Numbered from the stretch's first letter, positions 16,099-22,468 are shown. The stretch: DNA of 29,822 bases from an uncultured Collinsella sp. (GCA_958369225.1 CATXID010000012.1:1-29822); one strand, 5' to 3'. Translations and numbers: made by a program. The notes: generated by a model not told the origin, from the letters alone.

Positions 16099-16144
16099 GT
16101 GACCATATGACTATGCGCACATGTTAACATGGTCATATAGTCAC
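16099..16144. promoter_or_regulatory. Inverted-repeat site, probable partition-protein binding site
   Basis: GTGACCATATGACTATG (16099-16115) is matched in inverse at 16128-16144 with two mismatches, around a smaller palindrome CATGTTAACATG (16120-16131). Words such as ATATGACTA recur upstream of parA. The preceding AAACCAATCAACAGCC resembles AAACCAACCCACAGCC at about 17277, so the two regions look like diverged duplicates. Confidence 0.5.
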
Positions 16145-16182
16145 CTATTTACAGCTGCGATTATGCTGCAATAACTCAACCG

Positions 16183-16386
16183 TTAGTGCTTATTAAACAG
16201 CAAATCGAAGCCAGGCTTGCCCAGTGTTTGGCGCATCTGCCCCATCTGAATCTCCGTCTCCACGCCATCCTTGCCGAAGACAGCGCTCATGTTCTCAGCG
16301 GTCGGGATGACCGTTTTCACTTCGCCCGTGGTGAGGTCGAAACGTTGGCTGCTGACCTGGTTCTCAAGATGGATCTGACTAACCAT
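16183..16386 (-). CDS. Hypothetical small protein, possibly truncated
   Basis: This is a 67-aa open frame from ATG 16386 with protein-like composition (for example QRFDLTTGEVKTVIPTAEN) and no membrane segment. I do not recognise it. The only strong ribosome site, AAGGAGG, belongs to another ATG at 16411, which in its own frame codes MLQGVFGFDG and stops at 16379, overlapping this start. Either the short frame is a leader peptide that couples translation, or a one-base frameshift has split a longer gene. It is flanked on both sides by partition-like palindromes. Confidence 0.45.
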   Translation of the reverse strand: MVSQIHLENQVSSQRFDLTTGEVKTVIPTAENMSAVFGKDGVETEIQMGQMRQTLGKPGFDLLFNKH

Positions 16387-16489
16387 CGAATCCAAAGACA
16401 CCCTGGAGCATGGCTGCCTCCTTGCAAGAAACTGTCGCCCCAAGATAACAGACGGGCGGATCCGGCGCAGCATATAACACTCGGTAATA

Positions 16490-16523
16490 CATGACCATGT
16501 TAATGTAGTCATATGTTCACGTA
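16490..16523. promoter_or_regulatory. Second partition-like palindrome cluster
   Basis: The 18 bases at 16500-16517 (TTAATGTAGTCATATGTT) recur exactly at 17366-17383 before parA. A further CATGACCATGTTAA on the left resembles the site at 16099. From 16540 to 16692 no gene is evident, though one frame reads GGEIIGLDAWGMAKVLTGAYG and may be a remnant. Confidence 0.5.
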
Positions 16524-16692
16524 TTATAAGCTGGGACCTCATGTATTAGAGCTCGAGCCGTGGCCGTCAGGGCGTCCGGCGGGGAAATCATCGGGCTCGA
16601 TGCGTGGGGCATGGCGAAGGTTCTTACCGGAGCCTATGGTCCCGACTCTCCCGGTCGTATTCCTACGATATCGCCCCTAAATCACCAATGTG

Positions 16693-16932
16693 TCAGATAA
16701 AGAATGATGCAATGGCTATGATCAAGCATACGGCGGATGCGGCGACTGCGCCTTTTTTCCTCTCCTTTAGTCCGACGAATAGGGTTGCCGCAAAGTAAAG
16801 GGCGGAAATGCAGTCTATGGCAAGCAAAACGAGTTCCTTGGGCGGTTTCAGCAAAAGGTCGCTAGCAAAGAGTAATGCAAGCAGGGCAAAGCCAATTGTG
16901 GTCAAGTATCTCGATTGATTTTGCGACAACAT
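16693..16932 (-). CDS. Small membrane protein, immunity-like candidate
   Basis: This 79-aa protein has three hydrophobic segments (about 11-29, 34-54 and 61-79) and a basic loop ERKKG between the last two. There is no catalytic motif. ATG 16932 has AAAGGAAG six bases upstream. It starts 12 bases after the stop of a 37-aa Gly-rich peptide gene, so the two are translationally linked. In small bacteriocin operons a multi-helix membrane protein directly after the peptide is often the immunity factor. That role is inferred from layout only. Confidence 0.65.
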   Translation of the reverse strand: MLSQNQSRYLTTIGFALLALLFASDLLLKPPKELVLLAIDCISALYFAATLFVGLKERKKGAVAASAVCLIIAIASFFI

Positions 16933-16944
16933 GGCAACTTCCTT

Positions 16945-17058
16945 TCAGAACATGCAAGTGAAAAGTCGGTACGATGTCATTGCGGTTGCAAACAAGCCGC
17001 CGCCAGGACCGGTTGTTACGAGACCGGCGATAACGCATTTTCTCGGTTTCCAGCTCAT
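16945..17058 (-). CDS. 37-aa Gly-rich hydrophobic peptide, candidate small bacteriocin or toxin
   Basis: The frame codes a 37-residue peptide: basic start MSWKPRKC, then VIAGLVTTGPGGGLFATAM and a C-terminal YRLFTCMF, with two Cys. AGAGGGG lies six bases before the ATG, a strong ribosome site. The stop is followed after 12 bases by the membrane-protein gene at 16932. The size, cationic start, GPGGG turn and linked membrane protein resemble leaderless or small class II bacteriocin loci. A regulatory leader peptide or a type I toxin are alternatives. I recognise no family. Confidence 0.5.
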   Translation of the reverse strand: MSWKPRKCVIAGLVTTGPGGGLFATAMTSYRLFTCMF

Positions 17059-17095
17059 GACAGACCCCTCTCTCATGGTGAAACGCATACATTAT

Positions 17096-17114
17096 GAGAT
17101 ATGCACATTATCTC
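17096..17114 (-). promoter_or_regulatory. Palindrome at the promoter of the small-peptide operon
   Basis: GAGATA (17096-17101) and TATCTC (17109-17114) form an inverted repeat around seven bases. On the minus strand it lies between a TTAGCG -35-like and a CATAAT -10-like hexamer spaced 17 bases, so a repressor could act here. From 17115 to 17295 no gene is evident. Confidence 0.35.
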
Positions 17115-17299
17115 GCTAATTAATTTCAATATCCATCATCCAACTAAAGAATACTGACTCACTGGTTCAGCGACGATGCGTTCTTACCCTTGCGTTCCCA
17201 CTCGCCGCGTCGGCGGTCGGAAGGGTCTCCGTCTCGCAATCAGCGACCTTGTAACCGTATCTGATGACTGTAGGTTAAACCAACCCACAGCCATGAGCA

Positions 17300-17402
17300 C
17301 GTTAACGTAGTACTATACTAATTACTTAACATGCTCACGTATTTTTACCTGTGTCTTAGAATTACTTAATGTAGTCATATGTTAATGTGCTAATATATGA
17401 CT
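17300..17402 (+). promoter_or_regulatory. parA promoter region with partition-site palindromes
   Basis: Two inverted repeats lie directly upstream of parA: GAGCACGTTAA with TTAACATGCTC (about 17304-17336, one mismatch) and a perfect 10-bp pair GTAGTCATAT (17371-17380) with ATATGACTAC (about 17394-17403). Ribbon-helix-helix partition proteins typically bind such repeats both as repressor and as centromere-binding protein. Confidence 0.6.
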
Positions 17403-17425
17403 ACGCTATTCAGAAAGGGGAGAAC

Positions 17426-17977
17426 ATGGCGACGAACATCCTGCTAGTCAACCAGAAGGGCGGCGTCGGCAAGACGACGTTCGCCGACGAGATCGCCTGG
17501 GGCCTCGAGCGGCGCGGCCACAAGGTCGGTTTCGGCAACCTGGACCCGCAGGGCGGTGCGAACCACGAGAAAAACCTGCTCGACGACGAGGACGCCGTGA
17601 ACGTCATCGACACACCGGGCTTTTTGAGCGACGACACCGCCGAGTACGCCAAGAATGCGGATATCGCGATTATCCCGGTGCAGCCCGGAACGCTGGGCCT
17701 GAAGCCCATGAAGCGAACGATCAAGGTCATCACCGAGGCCAATCCCGACTTGTCGTTCGCAATCATCATCAACAACTTCGCCGGCAACCAGACCGTGGAC
17801 AGACAGTTCCTCGAACTGCTCGAGGCCGACGACCTTCCCGTGCTGGGCACCGTACCGACCGCGGCGGCCTTCAAGCAGGGCGCGGCGCTGGGAAAGCCCG
17901 TGTATGAAATCGCCAAGAACGGCAAGGCCGCCCAGGCGATTGAAAACATCCTGAACGAACTGGAAGAGGTGCTGTAA
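17426..17977 (+). CDS. parA: ParA-type partition ATPase
   Basis: This 183-aa protein starts MATNILLVNQ and has the deviant Walker A motif KGGVGKTT (K11 to T18, K16 binding phosphate), LDPQGG as A' box, and VIDTPG as Walker B. It is a short ParA without an N-terminal helix-turn-helix (type Ib), which fits a separate ribbon-helix-helix partner. AAAGGGGAG lies about five bases upstream of ATG 17426. The partner gene begins right after the stop. It should position plasmid copies before division. Confidence 0.93.
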   Translation: MATNILLVNQKGGVGKTTFADEIAWGLERRGHKVGFGNLDPQGGANHEKNLLDDEDAVNVIDTPGFLSDDTAEYAKNADIAIIPVQPGTLGLKPMKRTIKVITEANPDLSFAIIINNFAGNQTVDRQFLELLEADDLPVLGTVPTAAAFKQGAALGKPVYEIAKNGKAAQAIENILNELEEVL

Positions 17978-18277
17978 ATGGCAAAGTTCAAAAAGGCGAC
18001 CTCCTACTTCGATGTCGCCGCGGAGAAGGCCGAGGAGAGGCAGCAGAAAATCGTTGAAAGCGCATCTGAGCCCCAGAAATCGGCTCCACAGGTACGGAAA
18101 GCCGGGCGCCCCAAAAAGGGCGCTGAAGGGGCATCTGAGAGGCTTGTTCAGCTGTCCGTGTACGTTCCGGAGAGTTACCGAAAACGTTTGAAGCAAGTGG
18201 CGCTCGAGGAGGACAAGTCCGTATCGGATATCGCTCGGGAGCTTTTCGATCGCTATCTGGCCGAAAAAGAGTTCTAG
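17978..18277 (+). CDS. Ribbon-helix-helix partition partner (ParB/ParG-like)
   Basis: This 99-aa protein has a charged flexible N-terminus (about 1-50, with RKAGRPKKG) and a C-terminal ribbon-helix-helix domain: RLVQLSVYVPESYRKRLKQ, then DKSVSDIARELFDRYL. This matches the layout of ParG/omega-type centromere-binding proteins that pair with type Ib ParA. The ATG abuts the parA stop, with GAAGAGG upstream. It likely binds the palindromes before parA and at 16.1-16.5 kb. Confidence 0.85.
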   Translation: MAKFKKATSYFDVAAEKAEERQQKIVESASEPQKSAPQVRKAGRPKKGAEGASERLVQLSVYVPESYRKRLKQVALEEDKSVSDIARELFDRYLAEKEF

Positions 18278-18284
18278 TTGAGTT

Positions 18285-18311
18285 AACGGGCACCGAAAGG
18301 TGCCCGTTTTT
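18285..18311 (+). terminator. Intrinsic terminator of the partition operon
   Basis: A perfect 10-bp stem (18285-18294 with 18299-18308) with tetraloop GAAA is followed by a T tract. Confidence 0.93.
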
Positions 18312-18533
18312 CTTTTACCTTGGCCACTGAGAGCCGATTTAAGACCCCGTTTTATCTATCAGTGAGAAAACGGTCGAACTTCACCGACAGAACGTCTTAT
18401 TTTCGATTCTGTAGCTCCCTGCCGGTAATTGAAGTGAGGTTGACCAGATGTCGGTATCCAGATCAACCGGAAAACGGATTCGGCGTCATTGCCGAATTGT
18501 AGGGCTTGCAACTAAGTGGGATTAGTTCGCCCG
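18312..18533. other. Intergenic stretch without recognisable gene
   Basis: Only short frames without ribosome sites occur. A weak inverted pair GGTTGA and TCAACC lies near 18436-18466. Confidence 0.4.
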
Positions 18534-18782
18534 GGGAGCCGAAGGCGACGCCGGCGCCGAGGGCTGACAGCGACGTAGTCGGGGAGCTGGGGCGTTAGCC
18601 CCCACACTTTTGGCCGAAGGCCATGCCAAGGAGCCGAAGGCGACGCGGAGTGAGGCATAGCCGAACGGAGGGCAAGGAGGCGTAGCCGACGCGCAGGGAG
18701 CCGTAGGCGACCGGAGGGCGAGCGTAGCGAGCGCCAAGGAGCGGTAGCGACGCGCAGCGAACGCAGTGAGCGGAGGGCAAGG
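18534..18782. repeat. GC-rich array of degenerate mini-hairpins
   Basis: Units of about 20-28 bases repeat with variation: GGAGCCGAAGGCGACGC at 18536 and 18631, then GGAGGCGTAGCCGACGC, GGAGCCGTAGGCGACC and GGAGCGGTAGCGACGC. Each carries a small self-complementary word around GAAG or GTAG (for example GAGCGTAGCGAGCGC). Frames through it code low-complexity Ala/Ser/Arg only. It is non-coding and sits between the partition operon and the origin array. Confidence 0.65.
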
Positions 18783-18894
18783 ACGATGGCTTTTCTTGTT
18801 TGTATATCGTTCGATTATTAAATGCTTTCTGGTGGATTTCTCTGTTTCCCTCTTGAGCTCAGACTAAGTGAATCTAATTCACTCTAGTCAGACT

Positions 18895-19405
18895 TGGTGG
18901 GTTGTATGAACCCATAGTTGTGGTTATTTCAACCCATAGTTGTGGTTATTTCAACCCATAGTGCATGGGTTAACTGAACCCATAGTTGGCATGGGTTATT
19001 TCAACCCATAGTCTCGTGAGACAACCCATAGTTGATAAGTTGGCCAAGGTTAACACAGGCTCAAACTATGGGTTGAAACAACTATTTCGGTACTTTTTGG
19101 CGTTTTCCGATCGCTTTCTATGGGTTGAATTAACCCATAGCCGGAAAAGTGGCTTAAATTTTCTATGGGTTCTTTCAACCCATAGCTCTACCGTCACAGA
19201 AAAGCATCCGCGATCCCTGTGAGCAAGTCTATGGGTTGTCCTAACCGATAGACTTGCTGAAGAACCGTTATTTAACCCCCTATCAATAAAATTATTTTTC
19301 GTCTAACTATGGGTTAAACCAACCCATAGTTAGACTGTAGGTTGGTTTAACCCATAGTTTGTAAGGAAAAGAAATAGGGCTATGGGTTGTATGAACCCAT
19401 AGCCC
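18895..19405. repeat. oriV: Dyad array, probable replication origin
   Basis: The 9-mer AACCCATAG occurs 17 times exactly: 11 on the plus strand (first at 18909, 18931, 18953, 18977, 19003 and 19023) and 6 on the minus. Most belong to 23-bp dyads CTATGGGTT-N5-AACCCATAG with a variable 5-base centre. Perfect dyads start at 19118, 19163, 19307 and 19380; decayed left arms are seen at 18963, 18989, 19229 and 19335. The dyad at 19301-19335 extends to 15-bp arms. An A/T-rich stretch lies at 19258-19300. The array ends next to the Rep-like gene. This fits an origin bound by the initiator. Confidence 0.75.
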
Positions 19406-19411
19406 TTCAAA

Positions 19412-20011
19412 CTAGGCAGAATGCTTTGCGTCCCACTGAGCTTTGCGTTTCGCCGAATTCTCAGCACGTTGCTTTTTCTTGCCCTCCTCGACTTCGAGTC
19501 TGCGCTTAGCGATCGCCGTCATATCGAGCCGGTACTCAACCGATTTGTTATTCCCGCGCGGCGACTTAATCAAAAGACCGAGTTCGACAAGCTTGTCGAT
19601 TCTCTTTTTAACATTCGAGCGATCCGACTTGACGTCCGCCGCCATGGTGGCAAGGCTGATGTAGCAGGTTGATTTGTAGACGTCCTTGCGCTGGAACGAC
19701 CAAATCCGCCCCATAATATCGGTGTCGAGCCTAGGCAGACCGAGCTCGAGCATCCATGGCGGCTTGATGATCGCGACCTTCTCGCTGACCATATCCTGCA
19801 CCATGTGGGCGACACGGGACGATTCATCCGATGCCCGGCGAAGTACCTCGCGGTGACTCTCACTATTGGCCATGGCGGCATCTGTGACGGCCTGATTCGC
19901 GAAATCGGACGCCGTCCCCATTCCAGACGGGTTTGCGGGACCGGACGGGTGGCTATCCGTGTCCCACGGATAGCCACCGCCCACATCCGGTTTTAATTTT
20001 TTGGTATCCAT
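19412..20011 (-). CDS. Winged-helix replication-initiator-like protein
   Basis: This 199-aa protein has a disordered N-terminus (about 1-55), a helical middle and a winged helix-turn-helix at about 93-165 (YISLATMAADVKSDRSNVKK, RIDKLVELGLLIK, then the wing SPRGNNKSVEYRL). The tail is Lys/Arg/Ala-rich. It is the only DNA-binding candidate for initiation on the plasmid, it adjoins the dyad array at its 3' end, and a CopG-like gene lies upstream. I therefore infer that it is the Rep protein; a helix-turn-helix regulator is the alternative. The GAGAGG ribosome site is inside a hairpin. The start ATG is at 20011. Confidence 0.65.
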   Translation of the reverse strand: MDTKKLKPDVGGGYPWDTDSHPSGPANPSGMGTASDFANQAVTDAAMANSESHREVLRRASDESSRVAHMVQDMVSEKVAIIKPPWMLELGLPRLDTDIMGRIWSFQRKDVYKSTCYISLATMAADVKSDRSNVKKRIDKLVELGLLIKSPRGNNKSVEYRLDMTAIAKRRLEVEEGKKKQRAENSAKRKAQWDAKHSA

Positions 20012-20015
20012 AAAC

Positions 20016-20034
20016 TAGCCTCTCGTTGAGGCTA
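20016..20034 (-). promoter_or_regulatory. Hairpin sequestering the rep ribosome site
   Basis: Read on the minus strand, TAGCCTC-AACGA-GAGGCTA forms a perfect 7-bp stem four bases before the rep start codon. The only Shine-Dalgarno-like GAGAGG is in its descending arm, so translation of rep may be damped unless the stem opens. Confidence 0.5.
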
Positions 20035-20125
20035 TCTAGCCATCAGCCGAAGTGATGCCATAGTATTTTGGTAGTACTTCAACATAGGGGCCCAAATCGA
20101 AGCATACGTGTGCTAGGATTGCAGG

Positions 20126-20194
20126 TAACAGGCCAGAAAGCCACATTTGAACATGAAAGAAGCCCTTCTTACTTGGCGGTTAGGGGGCTTTTTT
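20126..20194 (+). ncRNA. Possible antisense copy-control RNA against the rep leader
   Basis: On the strand opposite to rep, an extended -10 TGCTAGGAT (20111-20119) would start transcription near 20126. A stem AAGCCC with GGGCTT (20160-20165 and 20185-20190) with six T ends it at about 20194. The transcript would be complementary to the copG-rep intergenic mRNA. This is the arrangement of pMV158-type plasmids, where an antisense RNA lies between copG and rep. The -35 is poor and the RNA is not proven. Confidence 0.35.
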
Positions 20195-20199
20195 CATAT

Positions 20200-20358
20200 C
20201 TATTTTTGCTCTTTAACACGCTCCAAAAACTCGGCGATAGCGATCGCCGCCATAGACGACTTAGCTACACCGCGACTCTTCGCGTAGTCATCGAGATCAC
20301 GCCAAATTTCGAGAGGCAGAGTAACCTGGATTCTTTTCTTCTCCTCGGCCACTGCCAT
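20200..20358 (-). CDS. CopG-like ribbon-helix-helix copy-number repressor
   Basis: This 52-aa protein is too short for most gene finders. After MAVAEEKK comes the strand RIQVTLPLE, helix IWRDLDDYAKSRG and helix VAKSSMAAIAIAEFLERV, the ribbon-helix-helix order of CopG (45 aa in pMV158), including the conserved turn before K-S-S-M. AAGGAGG lies nine bases before the ATG, an ideal ribosome site. The rep-like gene follows 189 bases downstream on the same strand. It should repress transcription of itself and rep, perhaps through the GTACCAC/GTGGTAC pair upstream. Confidence 0.8.
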   Translation of the reverse strand: MAVAEEKKRIQVTLPLEIWRDLDDYAKSRGVAKSSMAAIAIAEFLERVKEQK

Positions 20359-20392
20359 AGACAATTACCTCCTTCGTTGAACAAGCGAAATC

Positions 20393-20462
20393 GTACCACT
20401 ACTGATTGAAACAAAGCGTATCACAAATACTGTCCAAAATACAAACTAACACAAAGTGGTAC
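20393..20462 (-). promoter_or_regulatory. Inverted GTACCAC/GTGGTAC pair upstream of the CopG-like gene
   Basis: GTACCAC (20393-20399) and GTGGTAC (20456-20462) are perfect inverse copies separated by 56 A/T-rich bases that contain minus-strand promoter-like words (TTGTAT and TGATAC). Two operators around a promoter is plausible; binding is not shown. Confidence 0.35.
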
Positions 20463-20511
20463 ACCTAAATTCGCTAAATCTTTCCCATCGGTCAGATAGG
20501 CGCTCGAGTTT

Positions 20512-20548
20512 CCAAAAAGGACACAGGAAATTGCCAAAAGGGGCACAG
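20512..20548. repeat. Tandem IS-end-like repeats at the segment border
   Basis: CCAAAAAGGACACAG (20512-20526) and CCAAAAGGGGCACAG (20534-20548) are imperfect direct repeats 22 bases apart. The second runs into the 65-bp inverted repeat. Repeated words of the form CTGTGTCC-TTTTGG are typical of ends of IS21-like elements. No istA/istB genes are present, so it would be a remnant. Confidence 0.4.
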
Positions 20549-20606
20549 TGAAACGTCCCTAGAATCAACTGTTACGATAAAAACAGGGGGTAACTCCGCG
20601 GACACG
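20542..20606. repeat. 65-bp inverted repeat, other end of the cargo segment
   Basis: This is the inverse of 4646-4710 (and of 26212-26276) with a single mismatch (A versus G in the middle). No matching short target duplication is seen outside the two repeats. Confidence 0.9.
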
Positions 20607-20755
20607 GCCTAGCGCGCTGCCATCCAGTGCCGATTCTGCCATACTCGCAATTCGGCAAGGATGAGGAGTATGAATTGATCGGGGCTTATAGGACAACACC
20701 AAAACCGGCATCGACGGCTCCATGGATGATTCGGATTCCAAATAGGCCCTGTTAG
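20607..20755 (+). pseudogene. Possible gene remnant
   Basis: A plus-strand frame without a start codon reads ILPYSQFGKDEEYELIGAYRT and continues to a stop at 20753-20755. The composition is protein-like, but no family is recognised. It may be the 3' end of a gene truncated by the inverted repeat. Confidence 0.25.
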
Positions 20756-20760
20756 TTGAG

Positions 20761-21198
20761 CTACTTCTTTGCCGGTGTCGTATACGAAACCGCTATACCC
20801 GCGGCAATTGCCATGAGACAGCTCACGATGAATCCGAACTCATACTTCAAAACGTTTGTTGCGGTCAGGGCGATAATCAACACAGTCGCAATTTGCAGAA
20901 TTATCATTATTACGAAGAGATTGATTCCTTGTTTGGCCGAAGTCGCTGAGTGAGTTTGGCTTTGTTGATTCAGGTTGTAGCTGACAACAAAAGCGATCAG
21001 TTCGCTTGATACGGGGCCGACTACATAGAAAAAGATTGCGTCAATGAAGCCTATAGTGTTGTAAGTTGTTTCGCCGGAAAAAACAGCGTATAAAGCATAT
21101 CCAAATCTTGGCTGATTCATGTATGAGTAGGAGAAGACCAAGAGCGTCAATATTGCTACTACCAGAAGTGCATTCAGGATAAATCGTTTGCTTTTCAT
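20761..21198 (-). CDS. Four-helix membrane protein of unknown function
   Basis: This 145-aa protein has hydrophobic segments at about 6-26, 48-74, 92-114 and 119-139, with a basic N-terminus MKSKR and C-terminus PAKK. No signature motif is recognised. ATG 21198 has GAAGGAG six bases upstream; the frame is open further up without a ribosome site. It lies at the edge of the inverted-repeat-bounded segment, transcribed away from the peptide and phosphoesterase genes. A membrane effector or protection role is possible, but nothing in the sequence proves it. Confidence 0.65.
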   Translation of the reverse strand: MKSKRFILNALLVVAILTLLVFSYSYMNQPRFGYALYAVFSGETTYNTIGFIDAIFFYVVGPVSSELIAFVVSYNLNQQSQTHSATSAKQGINLFVIMIILQIATVLIIALTATNVLKYEFGFIVSCLMAIAAGIAVSYTTPAKK

Positions 21199-21292
21199 CG
21201 ATCGCTCCTTCCGGGTGACTCTTATATGTAATTCTACAACAGCCATTATTTTCAAAGAATATGACTGTCCTAAATAACGTGCACTTTCGCTG

Positions 21293-21322
21293 GAGGGTCG
21301 CTGTTTGGCGGCCCTCTTTTTT
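21293..21322 (+). terminator. Intrinsic terminator upstream of the small-peptide promoter
   Basis: A 9-bp stem with one G-T pair (21293-21301 with 21308-21316) is followed by six T. It insulates the promoter at 21321 from upstream transcription. Confidence 0.75.
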
Positions 21323-21348
21323 GCACAGGCGCGGTGGGATGGTAATAT
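21321..21348 (+). promoter_or_regulatory. Promoter of the 41-aa peptide
   Basis: TTGCAC (21321-21326) and TAATAT (21343-21348) with a 16-base spacer make a good housekeeping promoter. A second extended -10-like word, TGATAGAAT, lies about 25 bases further on. The leader to the ATG is about 85 bases and GC-rich. Confidence 0.55.
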
Positions 21349-21440
21349 CGGGCGGGAGTCAGCCGCTCTGATAGAATCGTCCTTGCTGTCGGCAGCCCTC
21401 GTGCCGGGCAGAGCCCTCCATTTGATGGGAGGTGATGCCC

Positions 21441-21566
21441 ATGACCGATTTCACCGAGCTCGTGAAGCTCCTGACCGCTATGGTCTCGCTCCTCACGGCC
21501 CTTGTCGGCCTTTCCAAGGCACTCAAGCAGGGCTCGAAGCCCAAAAAGAAAGGCCACCGTCGCTAA
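21441..21566 (+). CDS. 41-aa hydrophobic peptide with basic tail (holin-like or type I toxin-like candidate)
   Basis: The peptide begins MTDFTELVKLLTAM, continues as one amphipathic or membrane helix of about 20 residues (VSLLTALVGLSKAL), and ends with a strongly basic tail containing KPKKKGHRR. The ribosome site GGGAGGTGAT is the best in the window, seven bases before the ATG. A promoter and an insulating terminator lie upstream. Single-helix peptides with a charged tail are typical of type I toxins and holin-like peptides, but also of small membrane regulators. It precedes the phosphoesterase leader by about 170 bases and could be the first gene of that transcript. Confidence 0.6.
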   Translation: MTDFTELVKLLTAMVSLLTALVGLSKALKQGSKPKKKGHRR

Positions 21567-21741
21567 GACGATGACCCAACTTCATTAAGCAACGGCTCTG
21601 CCCAGCTCTCTACAACTTGGGCTGCCGTCGGCACCATTTTACCCTCCTGACGAGGAATTCGTCCATATTTCAAAAATCAAATCCTGTTCGCGCGTGGGCG
21701 TAAACTTTTAGTTGGGCAAATCCGGCAGATTGGAGCTTGAA

Positions 21742-21823
21742 ACATGAGGGATATGCACCTCATGTCGCTCATAAAACGTCTCCTGACCTCGAAGGAGAAC
21801 GTTTTTTAGCGATAAAAGGAGAC
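21742..21823 (+). promoter_or_regulatory. Structured leader of the phosphoesterase operon (copy 2)
   Basis: Same hairpin, terminator-like stem and ribosome-site complement as at 176-257. Here the 41-aa peptide gene is seen upstream in its natural position. Confidence 0.5.
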
Positions 21824-21829
21824 ATAAAT

Positions 21830-22468
21830 ATGATCTGGTTTACCAGCGATACCCACTTCGGGCATGAGAACGTGCTGAAGTTCACCGACCGCCCGTGGGA
21901 GACGATTTGGCAGATGAACGACGCCATCGTCGACAACATCAACGGCAAGGTTGCCGTGGACGACGAGCTCTACATCCTGGGGGATTTCTCATTCAAGATG
22001 ACCGCCCAGGACGCCTACGGGCTGCGCAAGCAGATCGCCTGCAGGCGCATCCACCTCGTCCCGGGAAACCACGACAAGGACTGGACCCAGCCGGCGGTCG
22101 CAGGCGCGTTCACCGTGGAACCGCCGATCTGCGTGCTCAAGATCGACGGGCAGAAGATCGTCCTGTGCCATTACCCCATGGCCGACTGGCAGGGCATGAG
22201 CCATGGATCGTGGCACCTCCACGGACACATCCACAGCGGCGGCGGCGCGTACAACGAGTTCAACCGCAAGCAGGGCCTTCTGCGCTACGACGTCGGTTGC
22301 GATGCCAACGGGCACTCCCCGGTGAGCCTCGACGAGCTGAGGGAATGGTTCGCCGGAGTCGACGAGCCGTGCGGCCGGGTGAAATGGCCCTGGTGGGTCA
22401 ACGAGACCGGCGACAGGCAGGTCGAGCGCGAGCTGGCGGCGTACAAGAGGGAAGAGGCGATCCGATGA
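21830..22468 (+). CDS. Metallophosphoesterase 1 (copy 2)
   Basis: Identical to the 212-aa protein at 264-902; the same gene on the circle. Confidence 0.9.
   Translation: MIWFTSDTHFGHENVLKFTDRPWETIWQMNDAIVDNINGKVAVDDELYILGDFSFKMTAQDAYGLRKQIACRRIHLVPGNHDKDWTQPAVAGAFTVEPPICVLKIDGQKIVLCHYPMADWQGMSHGSWHLHGHIHSGGGAYNEFNRKQGLLRYDVGCDANGHSPVSLDELREWFAGVDEPCGRVKWPWWVNETGDRQVERELAAYKREEAIR

Noticed and set aside
18522..18780. Minus-strand frames of 60-70 codons in the mini-hairpin array
   Set aside because: They code only repetitive Ala/Ser/Pro/Arg and are explained by the repeats.
18895..19405. CRISPR array
   Set aside because: Repeats are 9-bp half-sites in both orientations with irregular unit spacing and no spacer-like segments of uniform length; no cas genes.
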